Positions 18,093 through 25,352 of a stretch of DNA of 64,000 nt are shown in pieces. The notes beneath the pieces are model-generated. The model searched no databases. It had not been told where the DNA came from and saw only the letters and a list, made by a program, of their open reading frames with translations. The DNA is taken from contig NZ_FZNZ01000012.1 in the NCBI RefSeq assembly GCF_900187995.1, forward strand, positions 1 to 64,000. The letters are read 5' to 3'. Source of the DNA: Prevotella jejuni (GTDB taxonomy: Bacteria > Bacteroidota > Bacteroidia > Bacteroidales > Bacteroidaceae). The position numbers and the translations under genes are program-made. Each line of letters starts with the position of its first letter. The stretch's first letter is position 1.

Positions 18093-18548
18093 ATGAAAGT
18101 AAAATTAGTAGTGAGAACAAACCCGAGGAAGCAAGGCGACCCAGGAAAATGGTATGCAAACCCAGTAAATGCAGGTAAGAAGACGATGCACGATATAGCA
18201 AAGGATATCGCAGGGCGTTCGTCTTTGACACGTGGTGACATTGAGAATGTACTGTTCAACTTTATAGACCGCCTTCCCAGTTATCTACGTGATGGCTTTA
18301 GTGTGCAATTGGGCGAGTTTGGTACGATGCGTCTGACTTTATCGAGTGAAGGGGCTTTAACCGAGAAAGCATTTAAGACTGAGACTATCAAACCTCGAAT
18401 AACATTTACACCAGGTGTAGAGTTGAAAGCTGCCTTGCGTGACAACTCCTACGAAACAGCGAAAAAGAAGGAGGAAACAGGCACGGATAAGAAAAAGGAA
18501 GACAAGAAAAAGAATGAAGGAGGAGGCCCGGTAGCAGGACAAGAGTGA
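18093..18548 (+). CDS. HU-family DNA-binding protein with charged tail
   Basis: The 151-residue product has an HU-like fold of the Bacteroidetes subfamily (HU-HIG type). An extra N-terminal strand (KVKLVVRTNPRKQGDPGKWY) precedes helices TMHDIAKDIAGRSSLTRGDIENVLFNFIDRLP. The body LRDGFSVQLGEFGTMRLTLSS carries the conserved GEFG turn, and TIKPRITFTPG ends the beta arm. The last 35 residues are nearly all Lys, Glu, Asp and Gly. It is a likely nucleoid protein. It could be co-transcribed from the fimbrillin locus, but the spacer repeats make that uncertain. The usual Bacteroidales homologues are single genes in high copy number per genome. Confidence 0.85.
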   Translation: MKVKLVVRTNPRKQGDPGKWYANPVNAGKKTMHDIAKDIAGRSSLTRGDIENVLFNFIDRLPSYLRDGFSVQLGEFGTMRLTLSSEGALTEKAFKTETIKPRITFTPGVELKAALRDNSYETAKKKEETGTDKKKEDKKKNEGGGPVAGQE

Positions 18549-18552
18549 GGGA

Positions 18553-18642
18553 TAATATTGGGCTAATAAGGTTAATGGGACTAATAGGGCCAATAAGGCT
18601 AATAGGACTAATAGGGCTTAAGGCTAATAGGGCCAATATTCA
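18553..18642. repeat. 9-bp tandem repeat (GGNCTAATA type)
   Basis: The region is built of about ten imperfect 9-bp units such as GGCTAATAA, GGTTAATGG, GACTAATAG and GGCCAATAA. A shorter run of the same motif (GGGCTAATAAGACTCATGGGG) lies near 868-890. It starts a few bases after the HU-like stop codon. Confidence 0.75.
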
Positions 18643-18762
18643 AGAAAGAAAAAGTTCGGTTTTAATAATACTGAATTGATTAATTTAGTTTTAATTATGT
18701 TTCCAGCGGGAAGGCATTGATGTGATATCAATGACGATACATCGGTAATTTAATTTTCGTTT

Positions 18763-18806
18763 CTTGCCCCCTGTCACCATTGTTGGTGTTAAGGGGCAAG
18801 TTTTTT
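18763..18806 (+). terminator. Rightward terminator downstream of the HU-like gene
   Basis: CTTGCCCC (18763-18770) pairs with GGGGCAAG (18793-18800), with an inner CACC/GGTG pairing, followed by six T residues. Upstream at 18715-18733, CATTGATgtgatATCAATG is a perfect 7-bp dyad, so the 3' UTR of the HU transcript is structured. Confidence 0.85.
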
Positions 18807-18893
18807 CTTTCTGTTTTCATAGATAGACAGATAACTATTCACATGTGTTTGGATTTCATGGTGGTGCTTCCTATGAGGGAAGGTAAGGGGGAC

Positions 18894-19463
18894 TTATTTC
18901 TCCTCCATTGGTACACAGCACCAGCGAGAAACTTTGAGCATTACACCTATACCTGGGATTTCTTTTAAGAGATAATACTTCTTACTTGAGCGAACTAATC
19001 GCCCAGTCATTCCCTTTAATGGTCCAAACTTAACAAGAACCTCGTCCCCAGCTTTCATTTGTGCCTCGTCTGAAGAGAGGAACTTACGCATCGTTATCTC
19101 TGGATTACACATCAAACGGAACTCATACATCTGGTCGTGTGGGATAAGAGCATACTCTTGTGAATCCTTAGCTTTCTTTACAACGCTAATCTTATAGTTG
19201 GCTTCTTGTACAATCTTCTGAAATGAAATGTCTTCTCCAGGTTTCTTAACAAAGATAAGATTACGAACAACAGGGCGAAGAACAGTGTGTGGTTTACCGT
19301 CTCGTCCCTCAATGTCAACATATTGTTCTGGAACGAAACATTCCAAGTTATGATTTGTAAAATAGGTTCTCACCTCTTCAAGTTTCAGTGTGAATAGTTT
19401 CACAGCATACCACGGTGCTCCGTCGTCGATGACTTCATCTGTATAGCTTGTCGCCTTTGTCAT
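18894..19463 (-). CDS. UpxY-type NusG transcription antitermination protein
   Basis: The product (189 residues from the ATG at 19463; the frame opens 12 bases earlier) has a NusG N-terminal domain (PWYAVKLFTLKLEEVRTYF, with the aromatic pair seen in NGN domains) and a C-terminal KOW domain with the sequence AGDEVLVKFGPLKGMTGRLV. In Bacteroides, UpxY proteins head capsule operons and let RNA polymerase pass terminators in the leader of that same operon. Here the gene is not next to the polysaccharide locus. It is the last gene of a trpF-trpG-upxY unit, 25 bases after trpG (13 from the upstream alternative start). Its target operon is unknown, the polysaccharide locus 20 kb away being a candidate. 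Confidence 0.85.
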   Translation of the reverse strand: MTKATSYTDEVIDDGAPWYAVKLFTLKLEEVRTYFTNHNLECFVPEQYVDIEGRDGKPHTVLRPVVRNLIFVKKPGEDISFQKIVQEANYKISVVKKAKDSQEYALIPHDQMYEFRLMCNPEITMRKFLSSDEAQMKAGDEVLVKFGPLKGMTGRLVRSSKKYYLLKEIPGIGVMLKVSRWCCVPMEEK

Positions 19464-19488
19464 AGTAAAGTACAAGATTTTTTATTTG

Positions 19489-20058
19489 TTAGATGTGTAA
19501 CCAATTCGCCATAATCTTCTTCCCATCAGGTGTTAAAACACTTTCTGGGTGGAACTGTATACCATATATATTATGTGTCTTATGGCGTAATGCCATGATG
19601 AATCCCTCCTTGCTCTCGGCGATAACCTCCAAGCAATCAGGAAAGTTGGTCCTTTCTACGACCCAGCTATGATATCTTCCCACAAGAAAATGTTTTGGAA
19701 GACCGTCAAACAAAGGGGTATCAATGACTTGTGTTGTTTCTGTTGTCACACCATGAAAGACATCAGGCAAATTCTTCAACTTTGCTCCGAACACTTCGCC
19801 AATAGCTTGATGGCCCAAGCAAACGCCCAAGATAGGTTTTACGCCAGCATACCGATGAATAACATCCAATAGTAGGCCAGCTTCAGAAGGGACCCCAGGA
19901 CCAGGACTCAAAACGATACGGTCGTAAGCATTCAAGTCTTCAAGAGCAAACTGGTTGTTGCGAACTACCGTCACATTAGCTCCCAACTCCTTTATGAGAT
20001 GAACAAGATTGTAGGTAAAAGAATCGTAGTTGTCAATGATAACACAATTTGTTTTCAT
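19489..20058 (-). CDS. trpG: Anthranilate synthase glutamine amidotransferase subunit
   Basis: This class I glutamine amidotransferase feeds ammonia to anthranilate synthase (TrpE) or, in some organisms, also to aminodeoxychorismate synthase (PabA role). The 189-residue length is standard. IDNYDSFTYNLVH at the N-terminus, LSPGPGVPSEAG near 50-61, GVCLGHQAIGEVFG with nucleophile C80, and GIQFHPESVLTP near the C-terminus are all intact, with the catalytic His and Glu. It follows trpF by 29 bases. The synthase subunit trpE is not in this window, so the substrate subunit must be elsewhere. Confidence 0.92.
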   Translation of the reverse strand: MKTNCVIIDNYDSFTYNLVHLIKELGANVTVVRNNQFALEDLNAYDRIVLSPGPGVPSEAGLLLDVIHRYAGVKPILGVCLGHQAIGEVFGAKLKNLPDVFHGVTTETTQVIDTPLFDGLPKHFLVGRYHSWVVERTNFPDCLEVIAESKEGFIMALRHKTHNIYGIQFHPESVLTPDGKKIMANWLHI

Positions 20059-20087
20059 TCGTGTCTCAACCTTTTAATCGATAAACC

Positions 20088-20753
20088 TTACTTTATCTTT
20101 TCAAGAAAGTCCTTCAGTAATGCAATGTCCTTTACTGCTGGTGCGCTCTCAAATTTCTCGTTTACACTGATACCATAGAACAGAGGGTGGGAGAGTGTTT
20201 TGATATTCTCAATATCTTCAGCACCAATATTCCCACTTACAAGGAAAGGAACTTTCCCGTCATACGCTTCCAAAATGCTCCAATCCTTTAGATTCTCTTG
20301 GATGTCAAAGAGGAAATAATCAACCTCTTCTGCATATTCCTTGTATTTCTCAATGTCCTCACGCTTTGTAATGACAATGCGCTTCATAATCTTTATTCCT
20401 GCATGAATGTCTGGGTCAAGGGTACGGCGAAGATTATCAATCATCACCATACTTTCTTCTCCATTAAGTTGGACAACATCAAGATCGAAGTTAACAACGC
20501 GTGTAACAATATTTTGTGGCATGTCATCAGCAAAGACTCCACAAAGAACAGGACCTTTTTTCTGTTGGGATAGTTTGTCTGAAGACAGGTCAGAAAGGCT
20601 ACTATAGTCAGGAATTATCCCCGCACATGATGCTATTTGACTCACATAACGTTCGCTGTTAGGAATGAAATCCAATCCTATCCAGTCTATGCCAAGTTGA
20701 GAAACCTCGTGAATATTGCGGGCATCACGCATGCCACATACCTTTATAATCAT
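20088..20753 (-). CDS. trpF: Phosphoribosylanthranilate isomerase
   Basis: TrpF converts N-(5-phosphoribosyl)anthranilate to CdRP in tryptophan synthesis. The 221-residue (beta/alpha)8 protein starts MIIKVCGMRD, with the catalytic C6 of the KICG motif. WIGLDFIPNSERYV matches the usual GFIF-SPRY loop. PFLVSGNIG near 170 gives the general-acid region with FLSGGL-like spacing. GISVNEKFESAPAVKD near the end binds phosphate. It starts the leftward trpF-trpG-upxY unit, with a promoter at 20787-20794. The rest of the trp pathway is not present nearby. Confidence 0.9.
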   Translation of the reverse strand: MIIKVCGMRDARNIHEVSQLGIDWIGLDFIPNSERYVSQIASCAGIIPDYSSLSDLSSDKLSQQKKGPVLCGVFADDMPQNIVTRVVNFDLDVVQLNGEESMVMIDNLRRTLDPDIHAGIKIMKRIVITKREDIEKYKEYAEEVDYFLFDIQENLKDWSILEAYDGKVPFLVSGNIGAEDIENIKTLSHPLFYGISVNEKFESAPAVKDIALLKDFLEKIK

Positions 20754-20786
20754 ATAGATATAAAATTCTCAAATACTTTTAGGCTA

Positions 20787-20794
20787 CAAACTTA
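20787..20794 (-). promoter_or_regulatory. -7 element of trpF-trpG-upxY
   Basis: CAAACTTA on the top strand reads TAAGTTTG leftward, 34 bases before the trpF ATG. Confidence 0.55.
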
Positions 20795-20996
20795 CATAAA
20801 ATTATCGAATTATGAGCCTATGGGATGGAGAAAAGCTTGTATCATTAAGGGAAAGATAGGTAAAAAGGAGCAATGCAAGAGTATTCTGATAGAATTAATA
20901 CATATAAAGAAGAAATATTCTTGTAAAGAGATATAATAATATCTAATTTATATCGTTTAGAAGATATAATAACTCTCAATAAAACATTTCCAGCCT

Positions 20997-21125
20997 ATGG
21001 TTAGAATATTTACTTCAGAAGAACTTAAGCCGTCTGAGAAGACGCTTAACCTCATCCGACAGATAGCTTATACCTATCGGGTAATTAAAGTTAATGGAAA
21101 AATGCAAACCTTTTGCTTGAACTAA
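20997..21125 (+). CDS. Conserved-type 42-residue small protein
   Basis: The ATG at 20997 opens a frame encoding MVRIFTSEELKPSEKTLNLI followed by RQIAYTYRVIKVNGK and ending QTFCLN. I believe I have seen very similar small proteins (basic, with an ELxPSxKTLxxIRQxAYTYR core and a C-terminal CLN) annotated as hypothetical throughout Bacteroidales; no function is known to me. The stop is only 8 bases before rpe, which suggests translation coupled with rpe or a control of it. It is too short for ordinary gene finding. Confidence 0.65.
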   Translation: MVRIFTSEELKPSEKTLNLIRQIAYTYRVIKVNGKMQTFCLN

Positions 21126-21132
21126 GTCTTAT

Positions 21133-21789
21133 ATGGAAACAATAGTATCACCTTCTCTACTCTCTGCTAATTTCCTTCATTTGGATAAGGAGATTGAAAT
21201 GATTAACGAAAGTGAGGCCGATTGGCTCCACATGGATGTTATGGATGGTGTCTTCGTCCCTAATATCTCTTTTGGATTCCCTATACTCGATGCTGTCGGA
21301 AAGGTTTGTAAGAAGCCTATGGATGTTCATTTGATGATTGTTCATCCAGAGAATTATATTCAACAGACCGCCAAGTCGGGTGCTGCAATCATGAATGTCC
21401 ACTATGAGGCATGTGTTCATTTACATCGAACGATACAGGCTATTCACGATGCAGGGATGAAGGCGGGTGTAACCCTTAATCCTTCAACACCTGTCAATGT
21501 ACTTGAGGATATCATTGGCGATGTAGATATTGTTCAGCTCATGAGTGTTAATCCTGGTTTCGGAGGACAGAAATTCATTGAAAGCAGTATTAAGAAGGTT
21601 CAACGTCTTCGTCAACTGATAGAGCGTGGAGGTAGCCAAGCCTTGATAGAGGTAGATGGCGGAGTGCAAGTTGACACTGCCCCTCGTTTAGTAGAGGCAG
21701 GTGTCGACATTCTCGTTAGTGGTAGTTATGTCTTTAAGGCAGCTGACCCAAAAGCAACAATCCACTCTCTCAAGCAGTTGCATAGATAA
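21133..21789 (+). CDS. rpe: Ribulose-phosphate 3-epimerase
   Basis: The enzyme interconverts ribulose 5-phosphate and xylulose 5-phosphate in the pentose phosphate pathway. The 218-residue TIM barrel starts with SPSLLSANFLHLDKEI (6-21). The metal-binding blocks are WLHMDVMDGVFVPNISFG (His and Asp ligands, about 31-48), DVHLMIVHPENYI (about 64-76) and SVNPGFGGQKFI (about 137-148). EVDGGV near 173 carries the catalytic aspartate. Length and motifs are normal. The 42-codon frame at 20997-21125 precedes it by 8 bases and a strong hairpin follows. Confidence 0.96.
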   Translation: METIVSPSLLSANFLHLDKEIEMINESEADWLHMDVMDGVFVPNISFGFPILDAVGKVCKKPMDVHLMIVHPENYIQQTAKSGAAIMNVHYEACVHLHRTIQAIHDAGMKAGVTLNPSTPVNVLEDIIGDVDIVQLMSVNPGFGGQKFIESSIKKVQRLRQLIERGGSQALIEVDGGVQVDTAPRLVEAGVDILVSGSYVFKAADPKATIHSLKQLHR

Positions 21790-21808
21790 TTATAAGGTAT
21801 AAAGCGAC

Positions 21809-21848
21809 CCTCGCTTGTTTCAACTACATTGTAGAGAAACAAGCGAGG
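21809..21848. terminator. Hairpin between convergent rpe and sigma factor genes
   Basis: CCTCGCTTGTTTC (21809-21821) pairs perfectly with GAAACAAGCGAGG (21836-21848). A/T-rich sequence on both sides makes it a plausible bidirectional terminator. Confidence 0.8.
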
Positions 21849-21883
21849 ACCATTTTATAATTAATTCAAAGAGGTGTAAATCT

Positions 21884-22480
21884 TTATGCTAACTGTAGGT
21901 TCACCTTGTGTTCGCGAACCATTCTTCTTAGGTTGAAGATGGCATAACGCATCCGCCCAAGGCTGGTATTAATGCTAACACCTGTAGTTTCAGCAATCTC
22001 CTTAAACGACATCTCTTGATAGAAACGCATAAATACAACTTCACGCTGTGTAGCAGGAAGAAGATTCATCATGCGCTTTACGTCAGAGAGTGTCTGGCTG
22101 TTAATGAACTGACACTCAATGTTGTCAATGACAGTATCGTCACCACCAACATTGGATAGGTCGTTGTCTTTGGGTGCATCAATCACCTTGTCAGCACGTT
22201 GTGCACGATACCAATCCATGATAACGTTATGAGCGATACGCATAATCCATGCAGAGAACTTACCAGTTGGTGAGTATCTTCCCTGTTGCAACTTCGTTAT
22301 AATCTTTACGAAAGTCTCTTGAAACAAGTCATCAGCAGCATCCCTATCATGCACAACGAATAGAATATACGAGAAGAGTTTCGACTGATTGCGTGACAGC
22401 AACAGGTCGAACGCATCGTTGCTTCCTTCAATGTATGACAATGCCAACTGCTCGTCGGTCATCTCATTCAGTTTCTTCAT
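21884..22480 (-). CDS. RNA polymerase ECF-type sigma factor
   Basis: The 198-residue protein is a sigma-70 family factor of the ECF class. Region 2 covers about residues 10-95 with FSYILFVVHDRDAADDLFQETFVKI and GKFSAWIMRIAHNVIMDWYR, the latter including the -10 recognition helix. Region 4 covers about 135-190 with LPATQREVVFMRFYQEMSFKEIAETTGVSINTSLGRMRYA, a helix-turn-helix for the -35 element. An acidic linker (DNDLSNVGGDD) joins them. No anti-sigma gene lies next to it, so it is unlike the SusR-type regulated set. It has its own promoter and ends at a hairpin shared with rpe. Confidence 0.92.
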   Translation of the reverse strand: MKKLNEMTDEQLALSYIEGSNDAFDLLLSRNQSKLFSYILFVVHDRDAADDLFQETFVKIITKLQQGRYSPTGKFSAWIMRIAHNVIMDWYRAQRADKVIDAPKDNDLSNVGGDDTVIDNIECQFINSQTLSDVKRMMNLLPATQREVVFMRFYQEMSFKEIAETTGVSINTSLGRMRYAIFNLRRMVREHKVNLQLA

Positions 22481-22552
22481 TTTTAATTCTCTTTCTTATG
22501 AAGTAGAAGTGTGTCGATAGGCTTTTCTAACTTTTACAATTATTTGGTGTTG

Positions 22553-22560
22553 CAAATATA
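22553..22560 (-). promoter_or_regulatory. -7 element of the sigma factor gene
   Basis: CAAATATA on the top strand reads TATATTTG leftward, 73 bases before the sigma factor ATG. Confidence 0.6.
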
Positions 22561-22601
22561 ATCATTTTTCTCTTTTAGAGCAAATGTTTCATATAAAAAA
22601 G

Positions 22602-23090
22602 TCATTCGTCAAGCCATTCAATGGCCAATATATGCTTTTTTATACCAGGTATTCCTAAGTATTTCTGTTTAATACCTAAGAATGCTATCTGCCTCCCATA
22701 GTTTTGTGGATTACTATCTAAGGCAATGTTTTCTTTCATTTGCTTGTTAACCATCTGAATGGATATAACCTTATCAGGGTCTGTTTCTTCTGGGCTATCA
22801 GCCAGCAAGATAGCCGTATTATACGAGAATGGAGGTTCCCATTCGGCTTGTTTGATACTTCGTTTACATGCGCCAACGATATAACCCTGTACCCAGACAG
22901 CTTTGTCTCCAAAGTTTCCTTCGATGAACTCTTCCACACTATAGACTGTCTCGTCGTCGACAGGCGATGAAGAAGGTGTTTCTTTCTCTGTTTCTTCTTC
23001 CTGTTCATTCTCAGAGGGTAGAATTGTTTTGCCACAACCAGATAGGTAGATTATGGCTAATAGTAAGATGAATAGCTTATTCAGTTTCAT
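22602..23090 (-). CDS. DUF6359-type lipoprotein
   Basis: The 162-residue product has a lipoprotein signal ending in LSGC with C19. An acidic, Ser/Glu-rich linker (about 25-48) follows. The folded domain starts at TVYSVEEFIEGNFGDKAVWVQGYIVGACK and continues with NTAILLADSPEETDPDKVISIQM and a YLGIPGIKK ending. This pattern fits the OB-like domain DUF6359 found in many Bacteroidales surface proteins, function unknown. It is transcribed leftward toward the sigma factor gene, but that gene has its own promoter. No membrane segment is seen beyond the lipid anchor. Confidence 0.78.
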   Translation of the reverse strand: MKLNKLFILLLAIIYLSGCGKTILPSENEQEEETEKETPSSSPVDDETVYSVEEFIEGNFGDKAVWVQGYIVGACKRSIKQAEWEPPFSYNTAILLADSPEETDPDKVISIQMVNKQMKENIALDSNPQNYGRQIAFLGIKQKYLGIPGIKKHILAIEWLDE

Positions 23091-23346
23091 AGACTTAGGT
23101 TTAAAAACTGGTACAAAGATAAGTAATCATTTGTTACTTGTCAAGTAAATCAGTATTTTTCTGATTGAAGAGGAGTCTGTGCTACAGGTGACTCTAATTC
23201 TTCTAAGATACAAGAAGTAGACTACGAATTAATCTAATTAGTCGAATAAAAGTGGAAGTAAATATGAGTTAGAAGCTATGAAAGGATGAGGAACTAAAAT
23301 AGAGAAGGGAAAGTATCAATTTATACGAATTTAGTTTTAATGTTAG

Positions 23347-23433
23347 TTGCTGTCATTTTAACATTTCCTCGTATTGCCTTGTAAATAAGTTGTTTAGCTC
23401 TTTGAAAGTGATGACAGATATGACAGGAAACTT
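23347..23433 (-). repeat. 87-bp dispersed element, copy B (inverted, right end decayed)
   Basis: TTGCTGTCATTTTAACATTTCC at the left corresponds to the reverse complement of the right end of copy A (10081-10167). ATGACAGGAAA at 23420-23430 corresponds to its left sub-terminal motif. The span is again 87 bp. Confidence 0.7.
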
Positions 23434-23498
23434 CGTTTCTACTTTTTTCGTCTATACAGAATATGGGGAACATTCGCTAAGGATTTATTTGAGATGAT

Positions 23499-23571
23499 AA
23501 AAAAGAGGTTGGTGCAGGAAGCTACCAACCTCGAACATGATTTAGCAGAATATCTAAATCAATGAAAAACA
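23499..23571 (-). ncRNA. Candidate two-hairpin small RNA
   Basis: A promoter at 23577-23608 would start a leftward transcript near 23571. The roughly 73-nt RNA would form a hairpin TGATTTAG-8-CTAAATCA (top-strand 23538-23545 and 23554-23561). A terminator hairpin follows, GAGGTTGGT-10-ACCAACCTC (23505-23513 and 23524-23532), then six U residues (23504-23499). No useful open frame fits inside. It does not belong to any neighbouring gene. I do not recognise the family. The rest of 23091-23792 contains the 87-bp element and the promoter of the next gene. Confidence 0.65.
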
Positions 23572-23576
23572 CATCG

Positions 23577-23608
23577 CAAATATAGGGCAAATAATGTAAT
23601 AAAGCAAA
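23577..23608 (-). promoter_or_regulatory. Orphan promoter of the candidate small RNA
   Basis: Read leftward, TTTG (23608-23605) is followed after exactly 20 bases by TATATTTG (23584-23577), one of the best matches to the Bacteroidota -33/-7 promoter in the window. Confidence 0.75.
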
Positions 23609-23744
23609 TTTTACCAATAAAAAAAGATGTTTTTAACATTGTAAGCGCACACACGTGTTTATGTAAACTTTGCTTATACATGTCGAGGTGGATAAATAAA
23701 TACCTATACTTTGATTAATAATTGCATATATCATAATTATTATC

Positions 23745-23752
23745 TATATTTG
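23745..23752 (+). promoter_or_regulatory. -7 element of the 23793 gene
   Basis: TATATTTG lies 41 bases before the ATG. Confidence 0.6.
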
Positions 23753-23792
23753 CATTGTATTTAAATCTTTATATTAATTAAACTAATTTATT

Positions 23793-24362
23793 ATGAATCG
23801 AATTTTACGCTTTGCTTTTGTAGCAGCATTAACTGCTGTTAGTTCTTTATCTTTTGCTCAGAATACTGTGACTTTTGAGGCTGGTCAAGATACTGCTGAT
23901 GGACTAACAATTGAAAAAGAGGGAGTAACCATTACTCTTACTATTGGTAAATTGAATGAAAGTCAATCTTATCGTCTGTATAAGAATGCCACAACCACGA
24001 TTTCTTCATCAAGTGCAAATATAGTGAATGTAGCTTTTATATGTGATAAAATCAAGTATGGTAAGAAGATATACTTAGGTGATGGCTTTGATTCATCTAT
24101 GACTGGTTTGACAATTTCAGATGATAAAGTTAATGTAACATGGGCAGGAGATGAAAAGTCAGTAGAGTTTAAGACTCCTGGTCATCAGGTACGTGTTAAG
24201 AAGATAACTGTTACTTTGAAGAGTGCCCCTACAGGTATAAAGGAAATCCATAATAGTGAGGTTAATGAGAATACACCAATCTATAATCTTGCTGGTCAGC
24301 GTGTAAGTAAGGATTATAAAGGCGTAGTTATACAGAACGGTAAGAAGTTTGTTAGGAAATAG
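23793..24362 (+). CDS. Small secreted protein with C-terminal sorting-like motif
   Basis: The 189-residue product has a signal peptide (MNRILRFAFVAALTAVSSLS, then FAQ for cleavage). A Thr/Ser-rich beta domain (about 24-148) with VNVTWAGDEKSVEF and a HQVRVKKITVTL strand follows. The last 30 residues read TPIYNLAGQRVSKDYKGVVI and then QNGKKFVRK. This ending is widespread on secreted Prevotella proteins and resembles the tail domain used for export or anchoring by type IX secretion. The middle domain is not recognised; it may be a short carbohydrate- or protein-binding module. It is monocistronic with its own promoter. Function is unknown. Confidence 0.7.
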   Translation: MNRILRFAFVAALTAVSSLSFAQNTVTFEAGQDTADGLTIEKEGVTITLTIGKLNESQSYRLYKNATTTISSSSANIVNVAFICDKIKYGKKIYLGDGFDSSMTGLTISDDKVNVTWAGDEKSVEFKTPGHQVRVKKITVTLKSAPTGIKEIHNSEVNENTPIYNLAGQRVSKDYKGVVIQNGKKFVRK

Positions 24363-25294
24363 ATAGGCTATCGTACTGTTGGGTAATTATCTTCTGTATA
24401 AAGTCGACCTTGACATCTGTCGATATGGAGGATACCATCTATGAATACTTCTCTTAATCTCTAATTGATAGATAAAGGGATTGTACAGGTGGTGTTGCTG
24501 CTTGATACATGTAGTGTACATGTTGAATACCAACAATTTTGCAGTTCCGATATATTGATTGATAGAGGTTACAAAAGTAATAGGAGTACTTTTTTCTCTC
24601 CTTTCCCTTCACCGAAAGGAGGGACATAATTAGTGAGGTTACCCCAATGAAGGTAGCCTCACCTCTGACTCCTCGTAGATTGTAACGGGGAGGAGAAGGT
24701 GAGCTTGCTTCTATAAGGTGGCTGATAAAAGGAGATAGGACGCTAAACGTGTAGGAAGAAAAGATTGCTTAATTTCGGTAATCACTATCATCACTGTTTG
24801 GAGAGAGGATAGGGGGGAGAGAAGAAGATGCCCTTCTTCATTCAAGAACATGCCTTTCTGGGCTATAGAGGACGCCCTTCTTGAGGCAAGAAGGGCGTCT
24901 TCTTGGAGGCTGTGCGTAATAGTCTGATGTGTTGGATGTTATAAGCTTGTTTTAGTGAGATATATCATTCCTATTTTGAAGGAGACAAACTCGATGATGT
25001 GTAATGTTTTTTTATGGTGATAATGTTACCTTCTAAATGTGAGAAGAGCGTTTGAAGCATCACTCGAAAAGTTGGTTGAGTAGGTGTATTCTACCTAAAA
25101 TGCCATGTAATATAATGGTAGGGTAGGAACTGTAAATGGTTAGGAAAGGGTTTTACCTTTTCTATGCAAAGATGATATTGATTACTCATAAAGAGAAACC
25201 TCAGGTGCGTTTGCTAAGTAAAAATCAGTCCAGCAGCGTAATCTCTTTAGTATAAGCGAATAGCAAAGGACCCCTTTTACTTGTTCTGTCATAT
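24363..25294. other. Gene-free spacer with three adjacent hairpins and a 22-bp cluster
   Basis: CTCCTTTC/GAAAGGAG (about 24599-24620), GTGAGGTTACC (24633-24643) with GGTAGCCTCAC (24652-24662), and CTCACCT (24658-24664) with AGGTGAG (about 24697-24703) form consecutive or competing hairpins. Cluster V follows at 24834-24903. No gene is credible on either strand. Confidence 0.6.
24834..24903. repeat. 22-bp-period repeat cluster V
   Basis: TTCT begins at 24834, 24856, 24878 and 24900, an exact 22-bp step. GACGCCCTTCTTG (24871-24883) and its complement CAAGAAGGGCGTC (24887-24899) form a 13-bp perfect stem with loop AGG, extendable outward by G-U and three further pairs. It is the close relative of cluster I at 611-731. 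Confidence 0.8.
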
Positions 25295-25328
25295 AAAAAA
25301 CGCCAAAGAATAGACATACTCTTTGGCG
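25295..25328 (-). terminator. Terminator of prfC
   Basis: CGCCAAAGA (25301-25309) pairs with TCTTTGGCG (25320-25328). The A-run at 25295-25300 gives the U-tract on the leftward transcript. Confidence 0.88.
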
Positions 25329-25352
25329 CTTTAATCTTATCTTGTCCTAAGT

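Noticed and set aside
18690..18806. Independent small RNA upstream of the 18763 terminator
   Set aside because: A hairpin and terminator are present but no TAnnTTTG promoter was found; it is more simply the 3' UTR of the HU-like transcript.
20298..20936. Rightward frames opposite trpF and its upstream region
   Set aside because: They are antisense shadows of trpF; composition is not protein-like.
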